DNA of 64,000 bases, from contig NZ_LT629781.1 of assembly GCF_900105685.1 (NCBI RefSeq), forward strand, positions 186,001 through 250,000. Direction: 5' to 3'. The position numbers and the translations under genes were made by a program. This document shows, piece after piece, positions 50,261-62,259 of the stretch (its first letter is position 1; the number at the start of each line of letters is the position of its first letter). Under the pieces are notes generated by a model that saw only the letters and a list, made by a program, of their open reading frames with translations, was not told the DNA's origin and made no database searches. The stretch is from Verrucomicrobium sp. GAS474. GTDB lineage: Bacteria; Verrucomicrobiota; Verrucomicrobiia; Methylacidiphilales; GAS474.

Positions 50261-50290
50261 AAAAGGGCGGGGAGATTTTCCCCGCCCTTT
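50261..50290 (-). terminator. hairpin between yajC and secDF
   Basis: On the minus strand AAAGGGCGGGGA pairs with TCCCCGCCCTTT around a short loop, followed by a short T-run (TTTT). It is a 12-bp perfect stem only 38 bp before the secDF start. It could end the tgt-yajC transcript partly and so reduce secDF expression. The alternative is an mRNA stabiliser. Confidence 0.65.
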
Positions 50291-50299
50291 CCCGTCGGC

Positions 50300-50644
50300 T
50301 TAGATCGTCTTGGGGCCGGCCTGGCCGACCGTCGCGATGGCGGCCTTGAGGACTTCGAGCTTCACGCCTTCGTCGACGCGGACGACGACAGTCGTCTCCT
50401 TGACGTTGGTCACCGTGCCGAGGATGCCGCTGGTCAGCGTCACCTCGTCGCCGTTCTTGATGTTGTCGATCAGCTTCTGCTGTTCCTTGCGGGCCTTCTG
50501 CTGGGGCCGGATCAGGAGGAAGTAGAAGAGGACGATGATGAGGAGGGGGAACATCATCCCGACCCAGGCGGGCTGGGAGGGGGCGCCGGTGGCGGGGTCG
50601 ACGGCGGCAGGGGCCATGGCCAGGATCGAAGCGTAGGTCGTCAT
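50300..50644 (-). CDS. yajC: preprotein translocase subunit YajC
   Basis: This 114 aa protein has one membrane helix (GMMFPLLIIVLFYFLLIRPQ) followed by the family stretch QKARKEQQKLIDNIKNGDEV and LTSGILGTVTNVKE. It associates with SecDF. It lies between tgt (11 bp) and secDF, the standard order. Confidence 0.96.
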   Translation of the reverse strand: MTTYASILAMAPAAVDPATGAPSQPAWVGMMFPLLIIVLFYFLLIRPQQKARKEQQKLIDNIKNGDEVTLTSGILGTVTNVKETTVVVRVDEGVKLEVLKAAIATVGQAGPKTI

Positions 50645-50655
50645 ATTCAGTCTCT

Positions 50656-53359
<2,704 letters not shown>

Positions 53360-53433
53360 GGTGTGTCGTTCGGCGATTCGGTACTTGGCTCTTCTCTGAA
53401 GAGTGGGGTAGAAAGCTAGCCATCAGGACCCCC

Positions 53434-54165
53434 ATGAAACAAGCCAAATACCCCCTCTCCCTCCTCGCCGCGTTCCTGATCCCCCTCCTTCCCGCGCTCC
53501 ACGCCGATCCCGACACCTCCCGCCCGACCCCCCCCGTGAACCTCATCCAGGCCCGGGTCTTCCGGAACCTGAACCTCCAGGACTTCAAGCTCAACGGCGT
53601 CCTCCACACGAAGAAGAACATCTATCCGATGGTCATGAAGACCCGGCTCCGCGAGATGGTCTATGCCTTCACCGAGCAGCCCCTCCAGATCCGCGTCGTC
53701 CTCGATCCCGACCACGCCACCATCGAGCGGCGGAAGAAGGAATCGGACGCCTGGCAGACCGTCTCCGGCAAGGCCCTCGGCGAGACGATCCTCGACACCG
53801 ACATCACCTACGAGGACCTCGGCCTCGGCTTCATCTTCTGGGACAAGGTGACCGGCATCGGCTGCGACTCGATCAAGACCCTCCCCGCCTGGTGCCTGGA
53901 AGCGACCCCGCCCGAGGGCGTCAGCAGCTCCTACTCGAAGGTCCGCTACTGGATCAGCTCCCAATATTGCGCCTTCCTCCGCGTCGACGGCTACAACACG
54001 AAGGGCGAAGTCATCAAGCGGGTCGAGGTCAACGGCGTCATGCAGATCGGCGACGCCTACGTGATCCGCGAGATGGCCGTCTCGACAATGCTCCCCGGTC
54101 GGGAAATCTCGGCCTCGCGGACCTTCATCGAGATCCGGAACGGAGCCCCGGGGTCCGGGCTGTAG
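53434..54165 (+). CDS. LolA-like outer-membrane lipoprotein-sorting protein
   Basis: This 243 aa protein has a signal peptide (LSLLAAFLIPLLPALHA). The mature part shows the pattern of LolA-like lipoprotein-sorting proteins: LIQARVFRNLNLQDFKLNGVL, DTDITYEDLGLGFIFW, and KVRYWISSQYCAFLRVDGY followed by a GEVIKRVEVNG strand. Two Cys residues flank IKTLPAW. It is divergent from the glycosyltransferase gene (74 bp apart). The family assignment rests on pattern, so the role in lipoprotein or lipid transport is inferred. Confidence 0.7.
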   Translation: MKQAKYPLSLLAAFLIPLLPALHADPDTSRPTPPVNLIQARVFRNLNLQDFKLNGVLHTKKNIYPMVMKTRLREMVYAFTEQPLQIRVVLDPDHATIERRKKESDAWQTVSGKALGETILDTDITYEDLGLGFIFWDKVTGIGCDSIKTLPAWCLEATPPEGVSSSYSKVRYWISSQYCAFLRVDGYNTKGEVIKRVEVNGVMQIGDAYVIREMAVSTMLPGREISASRTFIEIRNGAPGSGL

Positions 54166-54198
54166 AGCGCCGGATTCCAATGCGGAGGACGCCCCCCT

Positions 54199-54434
54199 CT
54201 CCCAATAGGAGTCAGGGCGTATTGGCCCCGTCTCCCCCCGCAATCCGTACCCTCGGGCGTACCGGAACCATCCGATTTTAATTCAGTTCGGAGACGAGGC
54301 GCCGCCAAAGCGCGTCCGCCAAGTTCAGGCCCTCAGAACAGGAGGTCACGGAGGGGCGGAGCCCCTCTGTGGCTATAAAGCGGATCGCCTCCAGCTGTAC
54401 AGGGTCGACCCCGCCCGCCCCAACGGGCCGCCCC
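54199..54434 (+). repeat. intergenic structured repeat, copy I
   Basis: This 236 bp copy is in plus orientation, 33 bp after the LolA-like gene and in sense with it. The start hairpin has CTCC-CAATA-GGAG and CCAATA/TATTGG, the central stem has CAC/GTG outer pairs and a GGA loop, and the end hairpin is GCCC-CAAC-GGGC. It fills most of the 325 bp gap to the ABC exporter. Confidence 0.9.
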
Positions 54435-54490
54435 ACAACTTCGCGCCCCCCCATCCTTGCCTCCCCCCCAATTCCGCCTAACATCCACCG

Positions 54491-56266
54491 ATGGGCTCCG
54501 TCCTCCGCGTCTTCATCTACCTCCGCCGCTATCCCGGCCTCGCCGCCGCCACCCTCGGGTGCGCGCTCCTCACCACCCTCGCCGGGTTCGTCTTCCCGAA
54601 GGTCACCGGCTACATCATCGACAACGTGATCGTCGCAAAGCGGGGGGACCTCCTCCTGCCGTGCGCCCTCCTCATGGCCGGGGCCTTCTTCGCCCGCGAT
54701 CTCTTCAATTGCCTCCGCATCCGGTTCAACAACCAATTTGAAGGAAACGTCATCCGCGACCTCCGCAACGACCTCTACGACCACCTCCAGCGCCTCCCCC
54801 TCGGCTGGTTCGAGAAACGGGCGACGGGCGACCTCATGACCCGCGTCAGCGAGGACGTCACGAACGTCGAGCGGGTCCTCATCGACGGCGTCGAGCAGGG
54901 CATCGTCGCCCTCCTCCAGATCGTCGGCGTCGGCATCCTCCTCTTCCAGAAGAACGCCGTCCTCGCCGCCTGGATGCTCCTCCCCCTGCCGCTCCTCTTC
55001 GGCGGGGCGCTCTGGTACACCCTCACCGCCGGGGGCCGCTACCGGGAGCAGCGCCGCGCCGCCTCGGCCCTGAACTCGATCCTCCTCGACAACCTCGGCG
55101 GCATCCGCCAGATCAAGTCGTTCGCCCGCGAGGGCGAGGAATCGACCCGCTTCGGCGGCGTCTCGGAACGGGCGCGGCAGGCCCAGATCCTCGTCTCCCA
55201 CACCTGGGCCCTCTATTCCCCGGCGATGAACTTCATCGGCGCCCTCGGCACCGTCATCGTCCTCTTCGTCGGCGGACGGGACGTCCTCGCCGACCGCTTC
55301 ACCTACGGGGAACTCGTCGAGTTCCTCCTCTTCGTCGGCATGTTCTACGAGCCGGTCGGGAAGCTCCACCAGCTCAACCAGCTCTGGCAATCGGCCCGCG
55401 CCGCCGCCGACCGCGTCTTCAAGATCATCGACACGCCGACCGAACGCTACGAGCCGCCCGCCTCCTCCCCCTTCCGTCCCGGCGGGGCCTGCGCCCTGCC
55501 GCGCCTCGACGGCGCCGTCTCCCTCCGCCACGTCGGCTTCTCCTACCGGGACGAGCCGCCCCTCCCCGTCCTCCACGACATCAACATCGAGGTGAAGCCG
55601 GGCCAGACCGTCGCCCTCGTCGGCCCAACCGGCGCGGGGAAATCGACCCTGGCGGGCCTCCTCCTCCGCTTCCACGAGGCGACCGAAGGGGCCGTCCTCC
55701 TCGACGGCCATGACGTCCGCCACTATCCCCTCGCCGTCCTCCGCAGCCAGATCGGCCTCGTCTCCCAGGAGAACTTCCTCTTCAACACCACCATCCGGGA
55801 GAACCTCCTCTTCGGCCGCCCCGGCGCGAGCGAGGCCGACGTGACCGCCGCCGCCGTCGCCGCCCACGCCGACGAATTCATCCGCGCCCTCCCGCAGGGC
55901 TACGATACCGAGATCGGCGAGCGGGGCGTGAAGCTGAGCGGCGGCGAGAAACAGCGCCTCGCCATCGCCCGCGCCCTGCTCAAAGACCCGCCGATCCTCG
56001 TCCTCGACGAGGCGACCGCGAGCGTCGACACATTGACCGAAAAGCTGATCGCCGAGGCCTTGGAAAAGCTCCTGAAGAACCGGACCTCCTTCCTCGTCGC
56101 CCACCGCCTCTCCACCGTCCGCCGCGCCGACCTCATCCTCGTAATGAAAGGGGGACGGATCATCGAGCGAGGATCGCATGCCGAACTCCTGGTCCAAGGC
56201 GGCCTCTACGCCAAGCTGGCGACAGCGCAACGCAGCGACCTACTCGAAGACGAAGCCTTCGTCTAA
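54491..56266 (+). CDS. ABC exporter, MsbA-like half transporter
   Basis: This 591 aa protein has six N-terminal membrane helices (about residues 15-310) and a C-terminal ATPase with Walker A GPTGAGKST near 379, Q-loop SQENFLFN, signature LSGGEKQR near 483, Walker B ILVLDEATAS near 500 and the H-loop in LVAHRLSTVRRAD. It probably acts as a homodimer exporting lipid or a hydrophobic compound. Closeness to a LolA-like gene makes an envelope-lipid role plausible, but the substrate cannot be read from sequence. Confidence 0.9.
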   Translation: MGSVLRVFIYLRRYPGLAAATLGCALLTTLAGFVFPKVTGYIIDNVIVAKRGDLLLPCALLMAGAFFARDLFNCLRIRFNNQFEGNVIRDLRNDLYDHLQRLPLGWFEKRATGDLMTRVSEDVTNVERVLIDGVEQGIVALLQIVGVGILLFQKNAVLAAWMLLPLPLLFGGALWYTLTAGGRYREQRRAASALNSILLDNLGGIRQIKSFAREGEESTRFGGVSERARQAQILVSHTWALYSPAMNFIGALGTVIVLFVGGRDVLADRFTYGELVEFLLFVGMFYEPVGKLHQLNQLWQSARAAADRVFKIIDTPTERYEPPASSPFRPGGACALPRLDGAVSLRHVGFSYRDEPPLPVLHDINIEVKPGQTVALVGPTGAGKSTLAGLLLRFHEATEGAVLLDGHDVRHYPLAVLRSQIGLVSQENFLFNTTIRENLLFGRPGASEADVTAAAVAAHADEFIRALPQGYDTEIGERGVKLSGGEKQRLAIARALLKDPPILVLDEATASVDTLTEKLIAEALEKLLKNRTSFLVAHRLSTVRRADLILVMKGGRIIERGSHAELLVQGGLYAKLATAQRSDLLEDEAFV

Positions 56267-56279
56267 CCGAGCGGATCAT

Positions 56280-56516
56280 CTCCCAATAGGGGTCTAGGCG
56301 TATTGGCCCCGTCTCTCCCTATCGTTCGCACCCTCGGGCGCTCCGGGAAGCAGCGGATTTTAATCCAGTGAGAAGACGAGGCGCCGCCAAAGCGCGTTCG
56401 CCTAGTTAAGGCCCTCAGAACAGGAGGTCACGGAGGGGCGAAGCCCCTCTGTGGCGTTAAAGCGGATCGCCTCCAGCTGTACAGGGTCGACCCCGCAAGC
56501 CCCGAAGGGCCGCCCC
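56280..56516 (+). repeat. intergenic structured repeat, copy J
   Basis: This 237 bp copy in plus orientation starts only 13 bp after the ABC exporter stop, in sense with it. The central stem is CAC/GTG with a GAA loop. CTGTACAG and the GCCC-CGAA-GGGC end are intact, and the GGATT-TT-AATCC mini-hairpin is perfect. It fills most of the 312 bp gap before the SDR gene. Confidence 0.9.
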
Positions 56517-56578
56517 GCTCCCACAACACCCAAGGAAGCCCCCATTTGCCCCTTCCCCCCACCCTGCTATCTTCCTCC

Positions 56579-57421
56579 ATGCCCCCCTTCCCCGACGTCC
56601 ACCCGCCCGTCTGCCCTCCCCTCCCCCTGTTGACCGGCCAGAAGGCCCTGGTCACCGGAGCCAGTTCCGGCATCGGCAAAGCCGTCGCCCTCGAACTCGG
56701 CCGGGCCGGAGCCGATGTCTGCGTCAATTACTCCTCAAAGGAAGAACCCGCCCTCGAGGTCGTCCGGGAACTCGAAGCAATGGGCCGCACGGCCTTCGCC
56801 TTCAAGGCCGACGTGGCGCAGGAGAGCGAAGTCCTCGCGATGTTCGCCGCGGTCCGCGACCGCTTCGGCGACCTCGACATCCTCGTGAACAACGCGGGCC
56901 TCCAACAGGACGCCCCGCTCGACGAGATGACCACGGCGCAATGGCAAAAGGTGATCGACGTGAACCTGACAGGGCAGTTCCTCTGCGCCCGCGAAGCGGT
57001 GAAGGAATTCAAGCGCCACGGTGTCCGTCCGAAACTCTCCTGCGCCGCCGGGAAAATCATCTGCATGAGTTCGGTCCACGAAGTGATCCCGTGGGCGGGC
57101 CATGTGAATTATGCGGCGTCAAAAGGGGGCGTCATGCTCCTCATGAAAAGCATCGCGCAGGAAGTCGCCCCCCACCGCATCCGCGTGAACAGCATCGCCC
57201 CCGGCGCGATCCAGACGCCGATCAACAAGGCGGCGTGGGACACGCCCGAGCATTACAACGCGCTGCTGAAGCTCATTCCCTACAAGCGGATCGGAGAGCC
57301 CGAAGAGGTCGGGCGTTTGGCCGCGTTCCTCGCCTCGGACTACGCCGATTACGTCCACGGGACGACGGTCTTCATCGACGGGGGGATGACGCTCTATCCC
57401 GGCTTCGAGACCGGGGGCTGA
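56579..57421 (+). CDS. short-chain dehydrogenase/reductase, glucose-1-dehydrogenase-like
   Basis: This 280 aa NAD(P)-dependent oxidoreductase has the cofactor motif TGASSGIGK at residues 26-34, NNAG, the catalytic Ser in CMSSVHE and YAASK (Tyr and Lys). The C-terminal FIDGGMTLYPGF is typical of glucose 1-dehydrogenase-type SDRs. An insert RHGVRPKLSCAAGK precedes the catalytic Ser. The ATG at 56579 is chosen; an upstream in-frame ATG extends into repeat J's flank. The substrate is unproven. Confidence 0.88.
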   Translation: MPPFPDVHPPVCPPLPLLTGQKALVTGASSGIGKAVALELGRAGADVCVNYSSKEEPALEVVRELEAMGRTAFAFKADVAQESEVLAMFAAVRDRFGDLDILVNNAGLQQDAPLDEMTTAQWQKVIDVNLTGQFLCAREAVKEFKRHGVRPKLSCAAGKIICMSSVHEVIPWAGHVNYAASKGGVMLLMKSIAQEVAPHRIRVNSIAPGAIQTPINKAAWDTPEHYNALLKLIPYKRIGEPEEVGRLAAFLASDYADYVHGTTVFIDGGMTLYPGFETGG

Positions 57422-57450
57422 GGAAGGGGAAACCGAAAGGCGACGACGGG

Positions 57451-57855
57451 CTACTGCCCTTCGGGCGTCTCGCCCTCGTCCTTCTTGCCGCCGACCTGCT
57501 GCTCGGCGGTCTGCCACGCGTCGCGGAGGTTCTCGATCATCGGGAGGATGTTCGTGATGATCTCGGGCTGGTGCTGGTGCATCGCGCGGGAAAGCTCGAC
57601 GGTATAGAACTCGTACAGCTTGGAAAGGCGGTCGCAGAATTCGGGAGCGACCTCGAAGCGGAGGCAGACGTTGAGCTCGGTCAGGATGCGGATGCAGCGG
57701 TTGATCGAGTCGGCGGCCGGCTTCCCCTCGCGGAGGAGATCGCGGGAATCGGTGGCGAAGCGGATCAGCCCGTCGTAGAGCATGATGATCAGCTGCCCGG
57801 GGGTGGCCGAGCGGACGGCGTTCGTCACATAGGTGCGTCCGATATCCTGGCTCAT
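57451..57855 (-). CDS. fliS: flagellar secretion chaperone FliS
   Basis: This 134 aa protein matches the FliS pattern: YVTNAVRSATPGQLIIMLYDGLIRFA, followed by INRCIRILTELNVCLRFE and LYEFYTVELSRAM. FliS binds flagellin in the cytoplasm before export. The ATG at 57855 overlaps the upstream gene's stop by 4 bp (ATGA). The C-terminus is a charged, Gln-rich tail. Confidence 0.92.
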   Translation of the reverse strand: MSQDIGRTYVTNAVRSATPGQLIIMLYDGLIRFATDSRDLLREGKPAADSINRCIRILTELNVCLRFEVAPEFCDRLSKLYEFYTVELSRAMHQHQPEIITNILPMIENLRDAWQTAEQQVGGKKDEGETPEGQ

Positions 57856-58463
57856 GCGGTTTCCTCCCGGCCAAAGGCCTCGACGACGGTGAGTTGGGCC
57901 TGGAAGAATTCCCGCAGGCCGACGATCCAGGGAAGGAGCTTCATTTCGAGCGTGTCGGAGAAGCCGACGACGTCGCCCTTGGAAAGGAAGGCGGCGATCT
58001 CGCTCATCACCCCGTTGAGCTCGCTCAGGCGGCCCTCGACGAGGGAATCGACCTGGGCGTCGGTCAGGAGGACGCCGAGGCGGGGGATGAAGGTGAGGAT
58101 CGACTTGATCTCCTCGCACAGTTCCTGCCAGGAAACGGCGACCTGCTTCGGGTCGGCCAGGAGGCTGTCGGTGACGAGGGTCTCGCAGGACTCCTCGATG
58201 CGGCGCATCGTGTTGCACTGGAGGGCAATGTTCGCCTGGAGGGCGACGCGGATCGAGACGGAGGTGACGCTGATCTCGGTGGCGGCGGGGAAGAGGAGGG
58301 CGCCCGCCTCGATGGTGGCGACTTCCTGGCCGTTGATGGAGCAGACGCCGATGCAGCGATTCTTCTGAAGAAGATGGTCGGCGATCCGTTCGTAATACTC
58401 GGAGAACGCCTCGTCCGGCTTGGACGGGAGATCGACGGATTCGGAATCGATCGTCAGAGTCAT
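57852..58463 (-). CDS. unknown protein between fliD and fliS
   Basis: This 203 aa protein sits where fliT is found in many flagellar operons and overlaps fliS by 4 bp. I do not recognise a family. It is mostly helical with no signal or membrane segment. The middle part (RVALQANIALQCNTMRRIEE) and the C-terminal helices (WQELCEEIKSILTFIPRLG; LPWIVGLREFFQAQLTVVE) look like a four-helix export-chaperone fold. A role as FliD chaperone is inference from position. It is about twice the length of FliT. Confidence 0.75.
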   Translation of the reverse strand: MTLTIDSESVDLPSKPDEAFSEYYERIADHLLQKNRCIGVCSINGQEVATIEAGALLFPAATEISVTSVSIRVALQANIALQCNTMRRIEESCETLVTDSLLADPKQVAVSWQELCEEIKSILTFIPRLGVLLTDAQVDSLVEGRLSELNGVMSEIAAFLSKGDVVGFSDTLEMKLLPWIVGLREFFQAQLTVVEAFGREETA

Positions 58464-58600
58464 TGGAAACCTAGCTTGAAAGAAGAGAGTACCCCCCGTC
58501 AAGCGCGATGCGCGGGAGAATGAATATTTTCGCCATCTAAACCTAAAACCGAAAAAGCGCCCTAAAAGCGATTCTACGAGGCCTTCCCCGGCATCGCCGA

Positions 58601-60559
58601 CTAGCTCAGGATGCCGCCCGCCGAGGAACTCGACGAGCTGGAGCTCGAGCTGCTGCTGAAGTATTGGGTCATCGACGAGGCCTGCTGCTGCGCGGCGCTG
58701 TAGGCGGCGTAGGACGACTGGAGCTGGAGGAGCTGGACGTCGGCGTAGGAATTGATCTGGGAGATCTGGTTGTCGAGGTTCTTGATCGCCGTCTTGTTGC
58801 TGGCGAGCTTCCCCTCGATGACGCTCGTCGAGCCGAGGACGTAGCCGTTGATGAGGCTCGTCAGCTGGCTGCCGAGGCCCGAGGTCGAGCCGAGGAACAT
58901 CGCCTTGAGGTCGTCGAGGTTGTTCGTCAGCGCGTTGTCGAGGTTCGTCGCGTCGCTGATGGTCGCCGTGTTGTCGGTCGAGTTGCCGGTGATGCCGAGG
59001 TCGGCCAGCGTGCGGTAGGTGCCGCTCGAGTCGAGGACGCTGCCGAAGACGAGGCGGAGGCGGTTGCCGAGCTGGGTGAGGCTGCCGTCGTTGGCGAGGA
59101 CGCCGTTGTTGGCCGAGTTGCTCGTGTCGACCGTCGTGTAGTAGGTCGTCAAGGCCTGGACGTTGTTGTAGGAGTCGACGAAGGCGTCGAGCATCGTCTT
59201 GATGCTCGCCGAGTCGGCGCCGATGGTCACTGTCGTCTCCCCGGCCTTCTTCACCGTGAGGCTGAGGCCGGCGATGCCGAGGTCATCGCTGGAGAGGGTG
59301 TTGGTCGCCGCGACGCGCTGGCTGCCGCCGTTGACCGTGAAGATCGTCGACTTGCCCGTCTGCTGGGTGCCGTTGGCGAGGCCGAACTTCGAGAGGAAGC
59401 TCCCCGTGTCGCCGTTGACGATGACGGCGTTCGGGCCGGCGGTGTTCTCGGTGATGAGGATCCGGTCGTTGTAGCTGTCGTAGGTCGCGGTGACCCCGGC
59501 GGTGCTGGCGTTGATCGCGGAGAGGACCGCCGCGACGGTGTCGGTCGAGCTGTAGGAGATCGCGACGCCGTTGACGTTGAAGGAGCCGCTCGACCCCGCC
59601 GTCGTCGTCGTCGTGTCGACGGAGCCGATGGAGGTCGTCGAGGTCGACGACGTGGCCGAGCTGGTCGCCAGGCCCGCCTGGTTGAAGAAGCTGCCCGTCC
59701 CGTTGGCGATCGTGACCGGGGAAGTCGAGTTGACCGTCAGCCGCCCGTTGACGATCGAGGCGGTGACGCCGGGGACCTGGGCGTTGATCCGGTTGATGAC
59801 CGCGCCGACGGTGTCGGTCGAGTCGGCCTCGATCGAGACGCCGTTGACCTGGAACGTCCCGTTCACGAAGGAGGAGCCGTAGGCGGCGGAGAGGGTCTCG
59901 CCGCTCGTCAGCGTCGTGCCGGAGGCGGAGCGGGCGGAGTAGTTGTTGAAGAGGTGGGCGTTCTGGAGGAAGGAGCTGGTCCCGGCGCTGAGGACGAGGG
60001 AATCGCTCGCCGTCAGGGTGAAGGTCCCCGCCGTGGCGTCGTAGGAGGCGGAACCGCCGATGGCCGTCCCGATCTGGCTGGCGAGGCTGGCGAGGGTCGT
60101 CGTCGAGTCGATGGTCAGCGTCGTCGTCCCGCCCGTGGCGGTGCCGACGAGGATCGTCCCGAGGGCGTTCGAGCCGAAGACGCTCGAGACGGTGGCGCTC
60201 GCCGCGGGGATCGACGAGGCCTTCGCGCTGGTGAAGACCGTCGGCGTCGCCGACTGGAGGATATTGATGTCGTAGGAACCGTCCGAGGCGTCGGTCGAGG
60301 CGACCGTCGCCGTGGCGACGTTCGAGTCCCCGGTCGAGGCGACCTTGCTCTCCCAGAAGGAGACCTTCGTGATCGCGTTGAGGTTCGATTCGAGGCTGTT
60401 CAGCTGGGTTTCGAGCGTCGTCAGCGCCGTATTCTTCCCGGTGATGATCGTTTCCTGGCTCGACAGGGTGACGGCATGGGAACGGTTCGCGGCGTCCTGC
60501 GCCGAGATCAGGGAGGAGATCTGGACTCCGCCGAGTGTGCCTGTGATGGTTGTGCCCAT
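58601..60559 (-). CDS. fliD: flagellar hook-associated protein 2 (filament cap)
   Basis: This 652 aa protein caps the flagellar filament. The N-terminal helical part (VQISSLISAQDAANRSHAV, TALTTLETQLNSLESNLNAI) and the C-terminal coiled coil (GKLASNKTAIKNLDNQISQI) are conserved. Between them are three tandem modules of about 65 residues at about 138-205, 236-298 and 327-395, each ending in an SF(L/F) motif (SSFLQNAHL, GSFFNQAGL, GSFLSKFGL). The C-terminus ends in a run of 12 Ser before AGGILS. The ATG at 60559 has a Shine-Dalgarno-like AAGGAT; the frame continues upstream only as antisense. Confidence 0.92.
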   Translation of the reverse strand: MGTTITGTLGGVQISSLISAQDAANRSHAVTLSSQETIITGKNTALTTLETQLNSLESNLNAITKVSFWESKVASTGDSNVATATVASTDASDGSYDINILQSATPTVFTSAKASSIPAASATVSSVFGSNALGTILVGTATGGTTTLTIDSTTTLASLASQIGTAIGGSASYDATAGTFTLTASDSLVLSAGTSSFLQNAHLFNNYSARSASGTTLTSGETLSAAYGSSFVNGTFQVNGVSIEADSTDTVGAVINRINAQVPGVTASIVNGRLTVNSTSPVTIANGTGSFFNQAGLATSSATSSTSTTSIGSVDTTTTTAGSSGSFNVNGVAISYSSTDTVAAVLSAINASTAGVTATYDSYNDRILITENTAGPNAVIVNGDTGSFLSKFGLANGTQQTGKSTIFTVNGGSQRVAATNTLSSDDLGIAGLSLTVKKAGETTVTIGADSASIKTMLDAFVDSYNNVQALTTYYTTVDTSNSANNGVLANDGSLTQLGNRLRLVFGSVLDSSGTYRTLADLGITGNSTDNTATISDATNLDNALTNNLDDLKAMFLGSTSGLGSQLTSLINGYVLGSTSVIEGKLASNKTAIKNLDNQISQINSYADVQLLQLQSSYAAYSAAQQQASSMTQYFSSSSSSSSSSSSAGGILS

Positions 60560-60565
60560 ATGTCG

Positions 60566-60609
60566 ATCCTTCGATATGCTAGAATAGCTGCTAAGTTTCT
60601 CCCGCTCAA
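60566..60609 (-). promoter_or_regulatory. candidate promoter of fliD
   Basis: On the minus strand TTGAGC (60609-60604), 17 bp, TATTCT (60586-60581) is a good sigma-70-type promoter. The predicted start near 60574 lies just before AAGGAT (60571-60566), which serves as ribosome binding site for the ATG at 60559. No sigma-28 or sigma-54 pattern was seen, which is unusual for a late flagellar gene. Confidence 0.5.
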
Positions 60610-60808
60610 GGCTATCCTTCGTCTGGAGAGAAGAAAAACTGAAGCCTGGAGAGCCTTCTAATCTCCTCTTCGGCACAAGGAGGCCCGAACTTGAGGAAAA
60701 AGTACAGGCTCGGCCTTCTTTTTTTTCGTCCGCCCTCGCCTGCGGCAATTCTCCCCCCACCGGCCCCTTGACCCCCGCCGCCGCCGGTTCCATAGTACCT
60801 TCCTCCCC

Positions 60809-61195
60809 ATGGACACGGCCCCCCTTCCCTACAAAATCGGTAACGAGAACCTCTGCCGCGTCAGCGAGAACGCGGCCAGGCAGCTCGCCACGCTCCTCGC
60901 CCAAAGCGGGAAGACGGGCGGGGCGCTCCGCATCGCCGTCGTCGGCGGGGGCTGCTCCGGGCTCCAATACCAGATGGACCTCGTCGAGGCCCCCCGGGCG
61001 AAGGACATCCTCGTCGAGAGCATCGCGGGCGCGAACGGCGTCGGCACCGTGAAGGTCGTCATCGACCCGAAGAGCGCGCTCTACGTCAGCGGCTCGACCC
61101 TCGACTACAGCGACGACCTCCAGAGCACCGGCTTCGTCGTCACGAACCCGAACGCCGCCTCCCACTGTTCCTGCGGCAAGAGCTTCACCGTTTAA
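60809..61195 (+). CDS. A-type iron-sulfur carrier protein (IscA/ErpA/SufA family)
   Basis: This 128 aa protein carries the three family cysteines, one in [12 protein letters not shown] and two in [10 protein letters not shown]. It accepts and passes on Fe-S clusters. Members are about 105-120 aa, so this one has a short N-terminal extension. No isc or suf genes are adjacent. It is 10 bp upstream of the aldo/keto reductase, so they are probably co-transcribed. Confidence 0.92.
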   Translation: MDTAPLPYKIGNENLCRVSENAARQLATLLAQSGKTGGALRIAVVGGGCSGLQYQMDLVEAPRAKDILVESIAGANGVGTVKVVIDPKSALYVSGSTLDYSDDLQSTGFVVTNPNAASHCSCGKSFTV

Positions 61196-61205
61196 TTCCC
61201 TCTCC

Positions 61206-62240
61206 ATGAAATACCGTCCCCTCCCCCGCACCGACCTGCAGCTCTCCGAAGTCGGCTTCGGCCTCTGGACCGTCTCCACCGGCTGGTGGGGCACCTTCAC
61301 CGAGGCGGAGGCCCTCCACCTCATGCGCCGCGCCCTCGACCTCGGCATCACCCTCTTCGACGCCGCCGACACCTACGGCAACGGCAAGAGCGAGGAACTC
61401 CTCGCCAAGGCCTTCCCCGGCGCGGACCGCGACAAGATCGTCGTCTCGACCAAGGTCGGCTACGACTTCTACCAGCACGGCGACGACCGGGGCCGCGGCC
61501 AGCGGGAGATCCCCCACAACTTCGGCCTCGCCTTCATCCGCGAGGCGGTGGAGAAGGCCCTCCAGCGCATCGGCACCGACCGGATCGACATCCTCCACCT
61601 CCACAACATCCGCATGGAGCAGGTCGACGACCAGCTCCTCTGGGACCTCATGGAGACCCTCCGCCAGGAAGGGAAGATCCGCGCCTGGGGCGCCGCCCTC
61701 GGGCCCGCCATCGGCTGGCTCTACGAGGGGGTCGACACGGTGAAGCGGCACCAGCCCCACGTCCTCCAGCACATCTACAACCTCCTGGAGCAGCACCCCG
61801 GCAAGGCGATCATGGACGAAGGGGCCAGCCCCGACACCCGCTACCTCGTCCGCGTCCCCCACTCCAGCGGCATGCTCGAGGGGAAGTACACCACCGAGAC
61901 CGTCTTCCCCCCGAACGACCACCGCGTCCACCGCCCCCGCAGCTGGCTGCTGAACGGCGTGCAGAAGGTGGAGACCCTCCGCTTCCTCGAAAACGCGAAC
62001 CGGACCCTCGGCCAGGCGACCCTCCAGTGGCTCCTCGCCGATCCCCGGATCGGGAGCACCCTCCCGAACATCTACAACGAGGAACAGCTCGTCGAATTCG
62101 CCACCGCCCCCGACACGGCCCGCCTCACCCCCGAGGAAATGGACCGGATCGCCGCCCTCCATGCCGACAACTTCGGCGTCCGCGACGAGGAACCCGGAAA
62201 GTACAAGGGAACGATGTCGCGCGAGACGGCGACCGCCTGA
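61206..62240 (+). CDS. aldo/keto reductase
   Basis: This 344 aa NADPH-dependent TIM-barrel reductase has the full catalytic set: Asp and Tyr in [14 protein letters not shown], Lys in VSTKVGYDF, His in ILHLHN. The C-terminal cofactor-binding part is altered relative to the family ([19 protein letters not shown]). The substrate is unknown. It follows the Fe-S carrier by 10 bp. Confidence 0.92.
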   Translation: MKYRPLPRTDLQLSEVGFGLWTVSTGWWGTFTEAEALHLMRRALDLGITLFDAADTYGNGKSEELLAKAFPGADRDKIVVSTKVGYDFYQHGDDRGRGQREIPHNFGLAFIREAVEKALQRIGTDRIDILHLHNIRMEQVDDQLLWDLMETLRQEGKIRAWGAALGPAIGWLYEGVDTVKRHQPHVLQHIYNLLEQHPGKAIMDEGASPDTRYLVRVPHSSGMLEGKYTTETVFPPNDHRVHRPRSWLLNGVQKVETLRFLENANRTLGQATLQWLLADPRIGSTLPNIYNEEQLVEFATAPDTARLTPEEMDRIAALHADNFGVRDEEPGKYKGTMSRETATA

Positions 62241-62259
62241 ACCGCCCCCCGTCGGCGGC

